This document shows, piece after piece, positions 11,285-19,592 of a stretch of DNA of 64,000 nt. This stretch comes from Streptomyces sp. PKU-EA00015. GTDB lineage: Bacteria > Actinomycetota > Actinomycetes > Streptomycetales > Streptomycetaceae. A model generated the notes under the pieces. It saw nothing but the letters and a program-made list of their open reading frames with translations, was not told the origin of the DNA and ran no database searches. A program made the position numbers and the translations under genes. Within the stretch, counting starts at the first letter, position 1, and the number at the start of each line of letters is the position of its first letter. Where the stretch lies: NCBI RefSeq assembly GCF_013387495.1, contig NZ_JABZEE010000007.1, positions 124,001 to 188,000 of the forward strand, given 5' to 3'.

Positions 11285-12529
11285 TCAGCGGTCGGCCGGC
11301 CCGTCCCGCCCGGGCCGGCGCAGCGCGTAGAGCACGGCGCCGGCGGCCAGCACGCCCAGCCCCGCGACGGCCGACACCGCGGGCAGCGACAGCGCGAGGA
11401 CCACGCACCCCGCCAGACCGCAGACGGCGGTCAATTGCGCCCGCCGGGAACTCAGCGTCCAGGCCGAGACGTTGGCAATGGCGTAGTACACCAGCACTCC
11501 GAACGACGAGAAGCCGATCGCCCCGCGCAGGTCCACCGTCGCCGCCACCACCGCGACGACGGTCCCCACGGCCAGCTCCGCGCGGTGCGGCACCTGGAAC
11601 CGCGGATGGACGGCGGCCAGTGCTCCCGGCAGATGGCCGTCCCGGGCCATCGCCAGCGTCGTGCGTGAGACGCCGAGAATCAGCGCGAGCAACGACCCGA
11701 GCGCCGCCACGACGGCGCCCGCCCGCACGACGGGCCCGAGCCCGCCGGCCCCCGCCGCCTCCACGGCATCGGCCAGCGGAGCCGTCGCCCTGCTCAACTC
11801 ACCGGCGCCCAGCACGGAAAGGACGGCGACGGCCACACACACATAGACGACGAGCGTGATGCCGAGGGCCAGCGGCACGGCCCGGGGGATCGTACGGGCC
11901 GGATCACGCACCTCCTCGCCCAGCGTCGCGATCCGGGCGTACCCCGCGAATGCGAAGAACAACAGGCCGGCGGCCTCCACCACTTTGCCGACCGAGACGT
12001 CGCCGCCGAGTTCCAGCCTGCCTGCGTCCGCAGCGCTCGACCCCAGACAGGAGACGACCACCGCGACGAGCACAGCCAGCACCACCGCCACGATCGCCCT
12101 GGTGAGCAGCGCCGACTTCTGAACACCCGCGTAGTTCACGGCAGTCAGCGCCACCACCGCGGCGACCGCGACGGCATGCGCCTGCTCCGGCCACGCATAC
12201 GCCCCGACGGTGAGCGCCATCGCGGCGCACGAGGCGCTCTTGCCGACGACGAACGCCCATCCCGCCAAGTAGCCCCAGAAATCGCCCAGCCGCTCCCTGC
12301 CGTACACATAGGTGCCGCCCGACGCCGGGTACAGGGCGGCCAGCCGGGCCGACGACATGGCGTTGCAGTAGGCGACCGCGGCGGCCAGCGCCAGACCGAT
12401 CAGCAGTCCCGTACCGGCCGCGCGCGCGGCGGGGGCCAGCGCCGCGAAAACGCCCGCGCCGATCATCGATCCGAGGCCGATCACCACCGCGTCGAACACC
12501 CCGAGCGAGCGCCTCAACTCCCGTGTCAT
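11285..12529 (-). CDS. APC-family amino acid permease
   Basis: Amino acid/polyamine/organocation transporter of 414 residues with about 12 hydrophobic helices. The N-terminus LGVFDAVVIGLGSMIGAGVF carries the family's substrate-binding GSMIGAG bend in helix 1. The segment reaching RTTLAMARDGHLPGALAAVH is the conserved helix 8 to loop region of cationic/neutral amino acid permeases. The ATG at 12529 gives a standard N-terminus; the frame is open 22 codons further but with Arg-rich non-conserved sequence. Substrate cannot be told from the sequence. Confidence 0.9.
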   Translation of the reverse strand: MTRELRRSLGVFDAVVIGLGSMIGAGVFAALAPAARAAGTGLLIGLALAAAVAYCNAMSSARLAALYPASGGTYVYGRERLGDFWGYLAGWAFVVGKSASCAAMALTVGAYAWPEQAHAVAVAAVVALTAVNYAGVQKSALLTRAIVAVVLAVLVAVVVSCLGSSAADAGRLELGGDVSVGKVVEAAGLLFFAFAGYARIATLGEEVRDPARTIPRAVPLALGITLVVYVCVAVAVLSVLGAGELSRATAPLADAVEAAGAGGLGPVVRAGAVVAALGSLLALILGVSRTTLAMARDGHLPGALAAVHPRFQVPHRAELAVGTVVAVVAATVDLRGAIGFSSFGVLVYYAIANVSAWTLSSRRAQLTAVCGLAGCVVLALSLPAVSAVAGLGVLAAGAVLYALRRPGRDGPADR

Positions 12530-12615
12530 GCGTCGCACCCTACTGATCCGCGCAACCGCGCCCCGTCTCACCGTCGTCCTCGGACACGACACCATTCGAA
12601 AGGCAGGTTCATGGC

Positions 12616-12885
12616 ATGAGCGTCATCAGCTGGATCGTCCTCGGGCTGCTCGCGGGGGCGATAGCCAAGGTCCTGCTGCCCGGACGGGACCCGGGCGGGC
12701 TGATCGGCACCACACTCATCGGCGTCGCGGGCGCGTTCACCGGAGGATGGCTGTCGGCCCGCTATCTGGACCGGCCGATAGCCAACGAGTTCTACGACGG
12801 CGCGACCTGGGCCGCGGCCGTCGGCGGATCGCTCGTGCTGCTGATCATCTACCGGATCCTGTTCGGCCACTCCCGTTCGCGCTGA
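12616..12885 (+). CDS. GlsB/YeaQ/YmgE-type small membrane protein
   Basis: Short membrane protein of 89 residues with three hydrophobic segments and the family pattern IAKVLLPGRDPGG and TTLIGVAGAFTGGWL. Members are often called transglycosylase-associated, but no activity is established. It is divergent from the permease and convergent with alkB. ATG start with a short GGCAGG upstream. Confidence 0.88.
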   Translation: MSVISWIVLGLLAGAIAKVLLPGRDPGGLIGTTLIGVAGAFTGGWLSARYLDRPIANEFYDGATWAAAVGGSLVLLIIYRILFGHSRSR

Positions 12886-12931
12886 CCGTACAGCCCCTCG
12901 CGTCTGCCGGGAGCCCGTGAGCTCCGCCCGG

Positions 12932-13597
12932 CTACAGGCCCGTCTCCCGCAGGGTGATGTTCAGCCGCCCGCCGGCCATCCCGGCCGCCGGATCGGCGGT
13001 GCCCGCGTAGACCTTGGGCACACCGTGGTACGTGAAACGGGAAGGGCCGCCGAAGACGAACAAGTCCCCGGACACCAGCTCGACATCCGTGTAGGGCCGC
13101 CCCCGGTTCTCTGTGTTCCCGAAGCGGAACAGACAGGTGTCGCCGATGCTCAGCGACACCACGGGAGCGCCGGAGTGCTCCTCCTTGTCCTGGTGCATGC
13201 CCATCCGCGCCGCGCCGTCGTAGAAGTTGATCAGCGCCGTGTCCGGGGTGTACGCCGAGGCGTCGCCGTACGTCCGGTCGTCCCCGTACGCCTCGGCCAG
13301 CGCCTCGCGGCCCAGGTCGACCAGCCACCGCGGGAACGCGGCGACCCGTTCGCCGTTCACGTCGTCCGCGGTGCGGGAGTAGCGGTACGGCTGCCAGTGC
13401 CAGCCCACGCACACCGTCTGCACCGACATCACGCCTCCGCCCGGGAGCGCGGTGTGCCGCAGCGGCACCGGGCCGCGGGCCCAGGACCGGCATGCCTCGA
13501 CGAGTTCCCGCTGCCGGTCGCGCGGCAGCCAGCCGGGCACATGGACCGCGCCGGGGGCGACGACGGCCCGCTCCCTCGGGAAGAGCGTGTCGTTCAC
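12932..13597 (-). CDS. alkB: AlkB-type alkylated-DNA dioxygenase
   Basis: Fe(II)/2-oxoglutarate oxygenase that removes methyl groups from N1-methyladenine and N3-methylcytosine. At 221 residues it matches the family length. The iron ligands are visible as MHQD (H135, D137) and FTYHG (H191). The 2-oxoglutarate-binding RLNITLR lies at 211-217, and NFYDGAARMGMHQDKEE is typical. The GTG start at 13597 overlaps the ogt stop by four bases, so both alkylation-repair enzymes are made from one message. Confidence 0.93.
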   Translation of the reverse strand: MNDTLFPRERAVVAPGAVHVPGWLPRDRQRELVEACRSWARGPVPLRHTALPGGGVMSVQTVCVGWHWQPYRYSRTADDVNGERVAAFPRWLVDLGREALAEAYGDDRTYGDASAYTPDTALINFYDGAARMGMHQDKEEHSGAPVVSLSIGDTCLFRFGNTENRGRPYTDVELVSGDLFVFGGPSRFTYHGVPKVYAGTADPAAGMAGGRLNITLRETGL

Positions 13598-14100
13598 GGC
13601 GCGAGCGCGCCCTCCAGCCCGAGGAGCCGCTCCTTGGACTCGAGCCCGCCGGCGTACCCCCGCAGCGCGCCGTCCGCACCGATCACGCGATGGCACGGCC
13701 GGACGACGAGGAGCGGATTGCGCCCGATCGCCGTCCCGACGGCGCGCACACCGACCGCCGAGGTGCCGACCCGTTCGGCGATCTCCTTGTAGGTCGTGGT
13801 CCCTCCGTACGGGACGTCCTCCAGCGCGCGCCACACCCGCCGCTGGAAGGCGGTCCCGCTGTCGGTGTACTCGATCTCGAAGCGAGTCAGCCGGCCCGCG
13901 AAGTACGCGGACAGCTGGAGGCCGATCTCCTCGAAGGCCGCCCGGTCGCGGCGCCATCCGTCCTGGACGACGGCACCGCCCTTCTGCCCGGGCAGCGAGA
14001 GCGACGCGAGCGCGGTGCCGCCCTTCGCCGAGGCCGAGACCTCGCCGACCAGCAGCAGTTCGCCCAGCGGGCTGTCGACGACGTCGTACAGGGTGGTCAT
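13594..14100 (-). CDS. ogt: Methylated-DNA-protein-cysteine methyltransferase
   Basis: Suicide repair protein that transfers the alkyl group of O6-alkylguanine to its own cysteine. It has 168 residues with the acceptor motif PCHRVIGADG (C136), the preceding helix GTAIGRNPL and the FQRRVW recognition helix region. There is no Ada N-terminal domain, so it belongs to the simple Ogt class. First gene of the ogt-alkB pair, transcribed leftward. Confidence 0.95.
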   Translation of the reverse strand: MTTLYDVVDSPLGELLLVGEVSASAKGGTALASLSLPGQKGGAVVQDGWRRDRAAFEEIGLQLSAYFAGRLTRFEIEYTDSGTAFQRRVWRALEDVPYGGTTTYKEIAERVGTSAVGVRAVGTAIGRNPLLVVRPCHRVIGADGALRGYAGGLESKERLLGLEGALAP

Positions 14101-14259
14101 GACGCGCGTCCCTCCTTGCGGGATCTCGGTGCGGGTGGCTTCGCCGGACGCCCCTCGGGGGCGTCCATGCCCGCTCGTCCACGAGTCTGCGTCCCGGACG
14201 CACCCGATGCTGGCGGAAATCGGACGTGGCCCCTCATGGCCCTGCGCCCCCCGACAGGG

Positions 14260-14293
14260 CGGGGGCGGAACGGCCCGAGCCGCTCCGCCCCCG
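14260..14293 (-). terminator. Terminator hairpin downstream of yajQ
   Basis: A 10-bp perfect GC stem (CGGGGGCGGA with TCCGCCCCCG), extended inside by CGG/CCG, lies 25 bases beyond the yajQ stop. Confidence 0.7.
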
Positions 14294-14317
14294 TACGCCC
14301 CGGGTGGGCGTCCTACC

Positions 14318-14806
14318 TCACCGGTAGTTCACGAACTGCAGCGCGAAGTCGAAGTCCTGCCCCTTGAGCAGCGCCTGCACGGCCTGGAGGTCGTCCCGGC
14401 TCTTGGAGCTGACGCGCAGCTCGTCGCCCTGGACCTGCGCCTTGACGCCCTTCGGACCCTCGTCGCGGATGATCTTCGCGACCTTCTTGGCGTTGTCCTG
14501 GGAGATGCCCTCCTGGATCGAGGCGAAGATCTTGTACTCCTTGCCGGAGAGCTGCGGCTCGCCCGCCTCCAGCGCCTTCAGCGAGATCCCCCGCTTGACC
14601 AGCTTCGTCTGGAAGACGTCCAGGATCGCGTTGACGCGGTCCTCGGAGTTCGCCTGCATCAGGATCTTCTCGCCGGACCAGGCGATCGAGGCACCGACGT
14701 TCTTGAAGTCGTAGCGCTGCGAGATCTCCTTGGCGGCCTGGTTGAGGGCGTTGTCGACCTCCTGCCGCTCGACCTTCGAGACGATGTCGAAACTGGAGTC
14801 GGCCAT
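14318..14806 (-). CDS. YajQ-family nucleotide-binding protein
   Basis: 162-residue protein of the UPF0234/YajQ family, whose members bind nucleotides including cyclic di-GMP in some bacteria. The start [20 protein letters not shown] and the end LQFVNYR are highly typical, and the length is standard. The ATG at 14806 is chosen because the frame upstream is Arg/Gly-rich and not conserved. It lies between the repair genes and tRNA-Tyr. Confidence 0.95.
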   Translation of the reverse strand: MADSSFDIVSKVERQEVDNALNQAAKEISQRYDFKNVGASIAWSGEKILMQANSEDRVNAILDVFQTKLVKRGISLKALEAGEPQLSGKEYKIFASIQEGISQDNAKKVAKIIRDEGPKGVKAQVQGDELRVSSKSRDDLQAVQALLKGQDFDFALQFVNYR

Positions 14807-14996
14807 GTCCTGTGGCTCCTTGAATCGGGGGCGTGGAGCGTGTCCGGACCGCCCGGACCGCTCCGCCAAGCCTAGCCACCCGCAACCGCCCCGAGCGCTG
14901 ATCAATCCGGTGGCGAAGCACCCCTGCGCATCAGGTATCGTTTACGTCGTTGCCACGGAGCACCGCCCACAGCGGAGTGTCCGGGCGACATCCCAT

Positions 14997-15078
14997 GGCG
15001 GTGTGCCCGAGTGGCCAATGGGAGCGGACTGTAAATCCGTCGGCTTAGCCTACCCAGGTTCGAATCCTGGCGCCGCCA
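14997..15078 (+). tRNA. tRNA-Tyr (anticodon GTA), target of the integrated element
   Basis: Complete 82-base class II tRNA with a long variable arm. The acceptor stem is GGCGGTG/CGCCGCC, the anticodon GTA is at 15031-15033 in the loop CTGTAAA, and the discriminator base is A15078 with no encoded CCA. The 3' part from 15029 onward belongs to the attachment repeat, so the gene is rebuilt by the element's copy after integration. Confidence 0.97.
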
Positions 15079-15126
15079 CGCGAGAGAGATGGCCCCTGAT
15101 CTGCGGAAACGCGGATCAGGGGCCAT
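15029..15126 (+). repeat. attL: 98-bp attachment repeat, left copy
   Basis: Identical to 34929-35026 except for one base (C15093 versus T34993). It spans the tRNA-Tyr anticodon loop to acceptor end plus the downstream terminator hairpin. The perfect stretch 15029-15092 (64 bp) is the likely recombination core. Confidence 0.95.
15091..15124 (+). terminator. tRNA-Tyr terminator inside the att repeat
   Basis: A 15-bp stem closed by a GAAA tetraloop begins 12 bases after the tRNA. The attR copy (34991-35024) keeps the stem; its single C-to-T change only turns one C-G pair into T-G. Confidence 0.85.
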
Positions 15127-15414
15127 CGTCGTTGGAGCCGTCGAGAGGGCCGACTGTCTCGCTCTGCCTCGTTCGCGCACGCTCTCTACCAGCTGTTGTG
15201 GACGAGGCGTGGACGGGATTTCCGGCCGCCACCACCGCCTCGAGCCCACCTGGCCGCAACCGCCGCGACCGGTGTCGGATCAAGGAAGACCCAGACCGCC
15301 GAGTGGGCTTCGCGGGTGGCCCAAATGCCCGTACACATGGCGGGCGGGCGGGCGGGCTGGGTGGGGGAGTGCTGCCCGCTCTCGGTGCGTGTGGCTCGTC
15401 AGGCGACGTTGCGT
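15127..15414. other. Non-coding element end with GTGGACG repeat motif
   Basis: No credible gene is seen in these 288 bases. At 15198-15217 lies a two-part repeat, GTGGACGAGG then CGTGGACGGG. Related copies are at 34836-34855 and 35098-35117. Arm-type integrase sites would be expected in such a place. The rest holds only G-runs near 15350. Confidence 0.6.
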
Positions 15415-16011
15415 CTAGTCCACTGATCGGATGTGGAACCTGTATACCGCTCTGCCGCCGCCCAGGCGGACAACAACCTCGCGGCCTTTCGAATCGCGCG
15501 GGCGGTATAGCGCAGCACCCTTGGACCCCGGAACCTCCACCACTTTAGCCACTCGGACACCAGACTCGGTTCTGAGCTCAAACTCCTTACCCACGGAGAG
15601 GTAGCGGATCCCTAGCGGCAGTGCAGCAGCTGGTCCGGCGTCCCTGTAGGCAGATCCCCCCTGAGCTGACTTGCGGCCGGGCTTGAAGGAGGGCGAGACT
15701 TGGTAGCCAGTCTTCACATTTAGGCGAGCGGCCGACTTCATATTCTTGCGAGTGGCCCTCTTCGCGGAAAATCGCCTCTTGGCTGCAGCTGAATCCTTCG
15801 CTTCACGTGCTTGAGCCACGGTGTTGGTCAAGCGTTCGAGAGTTCCAGCAAGTTCCGCCACGGCGCTCTCGCCCTCGCCATCGATGGCCCTCTGGAAGAT
15901 CGCAGCCCACTTGTTATCCCACGCCTCCAGTGCCTCCCTGGACCGCGTAGGATCTTTACCCTCCGCCAGCGCCCGCAGCAGCGCAATGGCGCTCGGGCTG
16001 TGCTCAGCCAT
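15415..16011 (-). CDS. Hypothetical cargo protein
   Basis: 198 residues, not recognised. The N-terminal half (about 1-75) looks helical and charged. The middle is very basic (KRRFSAKRATRKNMKSAAR, about 83-101), so nucleic-acid binding is possible. The last 60 residues read as a beta-rich domain ending FHIRSVD. The base composition is more AT-rich than the core element. The start ATG overlaps the end of the preceding gene by eight bases. It is the last of three coupled genes next to attL. Confidence 0.75.
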   Translation of the reverse strand: MAEHSPSAIALLRALAEGKDPTRSREALEAWDNKWAAIFQRAIDGEGESAVAELAGTLERLTNTVAQAREAKDSAAAKRRFSAKRATRKNMKSAARLNVKTGYQVSPSFKPGRKSAQGGSAYRDAGPAAALPLGIRYLSVGKEFELRTESGVRVAKVVEVPGSKGAALYRPRDSKGREVVVRLGGGRAVYRFHIRSVD

Positions 16012-16315
16012 CTAGCCACCGTAGCATGATCTCTATCACCTCAGTTGGTATATTCATACAAACTGCGCACTTTAGATGGGTGTCGAAGAGGTATGTGAAG
16101 CCGACTATTGCTGCCTCTTCTGCCCGCTGCATGAGCACCGAGCTGCCCAAAGATTGGAATTCCCGGGAAGTCAAGTTGATCTTAACTAGGACCTTCCAGT
16201 GTTGATGGGCGAGCATCCAATCCGCATCGTGTGCCACACCCATGAGGACAGCGAACTGATGCTCTCCCGTCGCCGGTGATTCTTTGAGTTTGGATAGCTT
16301 GCGCACCGTCCTCAA
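16004..16315 (-). CDS. Hypothetical cargo protein, small
   Basis: 103 residues, not recognised. It contains two central Trp residues (DADWMLAHQHWKVLV) and a C-terminal part with two cysteines (KCAVCMN). The start taken is a TTG at 16315 overlapping the TGA of the upstream gene. A GTG three codons further (16306) is an alternative. AT-rich relative to int. The context as the middle gene of a coupled trio suggests a shared function with its neighbours. Confidence 0.6.
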   Translation of the reverse strand: MRTVRKLSKLKESPATGEHQFAVLMGVAHDADWMLAHQHWKVLVKINLTSREFQSLGSSVLMQRAEEAAIVGFTYLFDTHLKCAVCMNIPTEVIEIMLRWLDG

Positions 16316-16716
16316 CTCGAGTCACCGCCTCGGTTCTTTGCTTGCGGGGGCGGATGCTTCTCTCGATGCATGCGAGCTGATTCAGCGAGTGTCGGCCCCT
16401 TGCCCGCTTCCACGATGCTGCCACTCAGTTCTCCCGCCCACGCCCCAACGAGGGCTGGTGCGGCGAGCCAGCCAGTCAACGAGAGCAGGTATCCGACACC
16501 TGAGGATTTAACGGTCGGGTCGTCGGGGGCTGTGTTAGAGACGAGCAAGTTATAGGCCAGGGCCCAGTCGTCCAAACAGATGGCCCCGATAAGCACGACT
16601 ACGAATGTGATGAGGACAACGAGGGCGAGGTACCCGAGTAGCCGCAGGGGCAGAGGCACCTGACGTCGTAGCTCGCCCAGTGCTTCCCAGGGCCCCCCAC
16701 CCTCGTCGTCCGTCAT
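16312..16716 (-). CDS. Hypothetical two-helix membrane protein
   Basis: 134 residues with two clear membrane helices: LLGYLALVVLITFVVVLIGA (about 26-45) and the segment GYLLSLTGWLAAPALVGAWA (about 75-94). A hydrophilic tail follows. The pattern around the second helix recalls small actinobacterial membrane proteins of unknown function (DUF6313-like), a low-confidence resemblance. It is the first gene of the cargo trio. Its ATG lies 6 bases after a TAGATT box, so the message could be leaderless. Confidence 0.7.
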   Translation of the reverse strand: MTDDEGGGPWEALGELRRQVPLPLRLLGYLALVVLITFVVVLIGAICLDDWALAYNLLVSNTAPDDPTVKSSGVGYLLSLTGWLAAPALVGAWAGELSGSIVEAGKGPTLAESARMHREKHPPPQAKNRGGDSS

Positions 16717-16722
16717 GTCGCA

Positions 16723-16728
16723 AATCTA
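16723..16728 (-). promoter_or_regulatory. Possible -10 box of the cargo trio
   Basis: TAGATT on the minus strand ends six bases before the ATG at 16716, which would place the transcription start at or next to the start codon. A second TAGATT lies 18 bases further upstream (16741-16746). No good -35 was found. Confidence 0.35.
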
Positions 16729-16855
16729 GGAATTGTTCGGAATCTATGCAGCCTGGACAACGCCACACGGGCTACTGGCTGCGCTCGGTTGCCCACCTCA
16801 TCCGCAATTTGGGAGTGCGGCCGGCGTTACAGAACTGCCGACTGAGTCGAGACGC

Positions 16856-18232
16856 TTACGAGAAAGCAACCACAGCCTCTCGCAGCCGCGCGGAGATCTT
16901 GGCGTTTGCTGCCTCGTCGCCGCCCTTGAGGAACTTGGCGTACACCCGGAACAGCACTGCGACGCTGTGGCCGGCGCGCTCGGCTACGAGCTGAGGCTCC
17001 ACTCCAGAGCTGAGCCATGTGGAGACAGCCGCGTGGCGAAGGTCGTACGGCCGCTTGGCGAGCTTGGAAGCCAGCTCGTCGGGTGTGAGCACATCCGCTC
17101 GGGCGCGGGCCCAGACCTCGCCGTAGCCGCTCTCCTGCACCATGCCGCCGCGCGCCGTACGGAACAGACGGCCGTCGGGCGCCGTGCCGAACCGGATGAC
17201 GTGCCAGCGCAACAGAGCCACCAGCTCCGGCGGTATCGGCACGTACCGCACCGCCTTGCGCGACCGGTGCTTCAGCCCTCGCTGATCGTGAGCCTGACCG
17301 CTGTCCGTCCAGGCCGTTCCCGAGCGCGCTCGGCTCTCGCGCAGCCGCAGCATGCCCCAGCCCCGCCGCGGGAGTTCGCAGTCCCGCAGCTTCAGCCCTA
17401 CCGTCTCGCCGGGGCGAGATGCGGCGTAGTAGATGCAGCCGAAGAACGCCTCCAGGTGCCGTCCTCGGGCTCCCTGTGCCCGGACACCCGCCAAGAGGGC
17501 GGCTGCCTGACCCGGGTCCGGGACACACTCGGGGTCCACCTCCTCTTCCACGCGCTCGGGAGCCTTCCAGCGGATCGACGGGATGGGGTTCTCCGTCAGC
17601 AGCTCGGCATCGACGGCGAGGCCGAGCGCTTGGTGGAAGATGGCTCGCTTCCTGGCGATGACCGTGCCTGCCGCAGCCTTGCCGTCGAGCCGCCGGGCGC
17701 AGGCGTCCAGAGCCCTGCGGACGAGTAGCCGATCGGAGAGGGCCGACGTAGGGATGGATTTCCGCTCGACCCACGCGAGGATGGCCTTCACATCGGCCGG
17801 CAGGTCCTCGTCCCACCGCTTGACGTTGAATGCCCAGCTGTAGAGCGCCCTCCGCACGGTGCGGTGGTCGGCCATCCCCTGAGTGTCCTTGACCAGTGCA
17901 AGGGTGACTGTGGCCATGGCCTCTGCGAGATTCCGGCGCGTCGTCGCGGGGGAGTGGTCCCACTTCGATTCCACGTAGTTCCTCGCATGCTGGTACCAGG
18001 AGATATCCCGCTCCTTCTGCACCATCGACTTGGGCAGCCCGCTCACCACGTCGAAGGGCTCACCCGCTCGCGAGGCGGTGATGAGCTGCGCGCGACGGCT
18101 CTCGGCGAGGCCGGCAGTCAGGAAGGACTCGGAGTGCGGATGCGTCCCGACCCGCCAGCGGAGCTGGAACGGCTTGCGGTACGTCCGCTTGCGGATGCCC
18201 CAGATCCGCACGGTGTAGCTCCACTCAGTCAC
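16856..18232 (-). CDS. int: Tyrosine site-specific integrase
   Basis: Recombinase that inserts and excises the element at tRNA-Tyr. It has 458 residues, typical of AICE integrases. The catalytic set is visible: R273 (ASRPGET), a Lys-rich strand KHRSRKAVRYVPIP, R399 in RPYDLRHA, H422 in the AGHS box and nucleophile Y431 (RVYAKFL). The first His of the HxxR box is Tyr. The N-terminal about 230 residues form the arm-binding and core-binding parts. The start overlaps xis by ATGA, and the gene lies 1.7 kb from attL with the cargo trio between. Confidence 0.96.
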   Translation of the reverse strand: MTEWSYTVRIWGIRKRTYRKPFQLRWRVGTHPHSESFLTAGLAESRRAQLITASRAGEPFDVVSGLPKSMVQKERDISWYQHARNYVESKWDHSPATTRRNLAEAMATVTLALVKDTQGMADHRTVRRALYSWAFNVKRWDEDLPADVKAILAWVERKSIPTSALSDRLLVRRALDACARRLDGKAAAGTVIARKRAIFHQALGLAVDAELLTENPIPSIRWKAPERVEEEVDPECVPDPGQAAALLAGVRAQGARGRHLEAFFGCIYYAASRPGETVGLKLRDCELPRRGWGMLRLRESRARSGTAWTDSGQAHDQRGLKHRSRKAVRYVPIPPELVALLRWHVIRFGTAPDGRLFRTARGGMVQESGYGEVWARARADVLTPDELASKLAKRPYDLRHAAVSTWLSSGVEPQLVAERAGHSVAVLFRVYAKFLKGGDEAANAKISARLREAVVAFS

Positions 18233-18438
18233 GCGATCTCCAGTTCTTCCAAGAAGGCGTCGAGGACGCTGCGGCGCACCCGGAGATGTCCGTTCGGCAG
18301 CCGCCGCACCTCAGGGCCGTATCCGCGGTTTCGCCAGCGGTACCAGGTGGCCCGTGTGATGCCGATCTCGTTCAGCACGTCGGTCAGGGGCAGCCACTCG
18401 TCGGCCGGCTGACGTCGACGGCGGGTAGCGGTCGTCAT
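18229..18438 (-). CDS. xis: Excisionase, MerR-like helix-turn-helix
   Basis: 69-residue DNA-binding protein expected to steer Int towards excision. The winged-helix pattern WLPLTDVLNEIGITRATWYRW, here read as WLPLTDVLNEIGI then TRATWYRWRNRGYGPEVRRL, fits the short excisionase family. ATGA-type overlaps on both sides couple it to the Rep gene upstream and int downstream, the standard AICE rep-xis-int order. Confidence 0.9.
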   Translation of the reverse strand: MTTATRRRRQPADEWLPLTDVLNEIGITRATWYRWRNRGYGPEVRRLPNGHLRVRRSVLDAFLEELEIA

Positions 18439-19592
18439 GTGGCCTCCTTCTCGATATCTGCGGAACCGGACAGCCCGGACAGCTCGATTTCTGACTGTCC
18501 GGGTCGTTCTTGCAGGTCAGATGTGGTTCCCGGACACCCGGACAGCTCGGACACCTCTTGTGCGGCCTGTGTCCGGGTGTCGGTGTCCGGGTAGTAGCGG
18601 CCGCCGGCGTCTCGGGCGAGCTGGCCGTCTGCGGCCATGCGGGAGCAGGTGCGGCGGATCGTGTCGATGTCGACGTGCGGGAGCGTCGTGGCGATGTCCT
18701 TGGGCTTGGTGCCGGGGTTGGCGCGGACGTGCTTGAGGATGGCGGCGCGGGTGTTGCCGACGGTGTGGTCGGAGACGGGTCCGTCCAGGAGGTGCCAGGC
18801 GCCGGAGGCGTCCTGGAACTGGAGGGCGTATTCGGCTTCGTTCACGTCGCGTCCGGTGACGTGGAGGATGCCGTCGGCCTGTCCTCGGGCGCGTTTGAGG
18901 ACGAGGGTGGCGTCGGCTGCTCCGGCGATGCCGTTGGTGCCGGAGACCTCGGTGAGGAAATCGTCGGAGCCTGCCTTGCGGACGTGGTGGACCAGGACGA
19001 CGGTGATGCCGTAGTGGTCGGCGATCCGCTTGGCGAAGCCGACGGCGTGATAGTCCGCGTCGTAGGCGGACACGCCTTGCGGGGCCTGGCCGCGCATCTT
19101 GGCGAAGACGTCGATGACGACCATGCGGGCGTCCGGGTTGCGGTCCAGCCACCCGGCGATGGCCTCCGCGCCGCCCTGGGGGAAGGGTGGGCACTCGGTC
19201 ACGAGGGTGAGCCCGGGCGGCGCCTTCTGTCCCCCGAGGAGCTTGCCCATGCGGGTCTGTAGGCGGCGCGGGGTGTCCTCCAGGGCGAGGTAGAGCACGG
19301 GGCCGCCCTGGACGGGGACGGAGTCGAACGCCTTGCTCCCGGCGGCGACGGCGAGCCCGAGCCCGAGAGACAGCCAGGACTTGCCCACCTTCGGCGGTCC
19401 GGCGAGCAGGCTCACGCCTTCGGCGAGGATGCCGGGCACGGCCCATTTCGGCTCGGGGAAGTGCGCGGCCATGAGCTGATCCGCGGTCCACGACGTCCGC
19501 GGTCGTTCCCGCTTCGGCAGCGCGGCCGACGGACCCTGAGGGTCGCTGGGGACGGAGTACAGGTGCAGCGGCGGAATCGGGTTGGCGCTCAT
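18435..19592 (-). CDS. Replication protein, RepA-type AAA ATPase/helicase
   Basis: 385 residues. The N-terminal AAA domain has Walker A GPPKVGKS at 65-72 and Walker B MVVIDVF with D161, as in RepA-like hexameric helicases. A winged-helix segment follows (NTRAAILKHVRANPGTKPKD, about 290-310). The C-terminal 50 residues are hydrophilic and are encoded by DNA dense in TGTCCGG octamers. The ATG at 19592 overlaps the primase stop. With the primase it probably forms the replication unit of the excised element. Confidence 0.88.
   Translation of the reverse strand: MSANPIPPLHLYSVPSDPQGPSAALPKRERPRTSWTADQLMAAHFPEPKWAVPGILAEGVSLLAGPPKVGKSWLSLGLGLAVAAGSKAFDSVPVQGGPVLYLALEDTPRRLQTRMGKLLGGQKAPPGLTLVTECPPFPQGGAEAIAGWLDRNPDARMVVIDVFAKMRGQAPQGVSAYDADYHAVGFAKRIADHYGITVVLVHHVRKAGSDDFLTEVSGTNGIAGAADATLVLKRARGQADGILHVTGRDVNEAEYALQFQDASGAWHLLDGPVSDHTVGNTRAAILKHVRANPGTKPKDIATTLPHVDIDTIRRTCSRMAADGQLARDAGGRYYPDTDTRTQAAQEVSELSGCPGTTSDLQERPGQSEIELSGLSGSADIEKEAT
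18466..18590. repeat. Cluster of (C/G)TGTCCGG octamers at the rep-xis junction
   Basis: Seven exact copies in both orientations start at 18466, 18475, 18495, 18530, 18538, 18569 and 18583. The same octamer clusters again at 32108-32124 and 34642-34729. It overlaps coding sequence, so part of the repetition could be codon-driven, but copies are present in non-coding DNA as well. Confidence 0.75.

Noticed and set aside
14902..15249. Leftward frame across tRNA-Tyr and attL, with a twin at 34895-35161
   Set aside because: Both are translations of the tRNA and att repeat on the opposite strand. The similarity only reflects the DNA repeat.
16313..16315. Frameshift between the first two genes of the attL cargo
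   Set aside because: The TTG/TGA overlap gives complete separate products with normal coupling, so no frameshift is needed.
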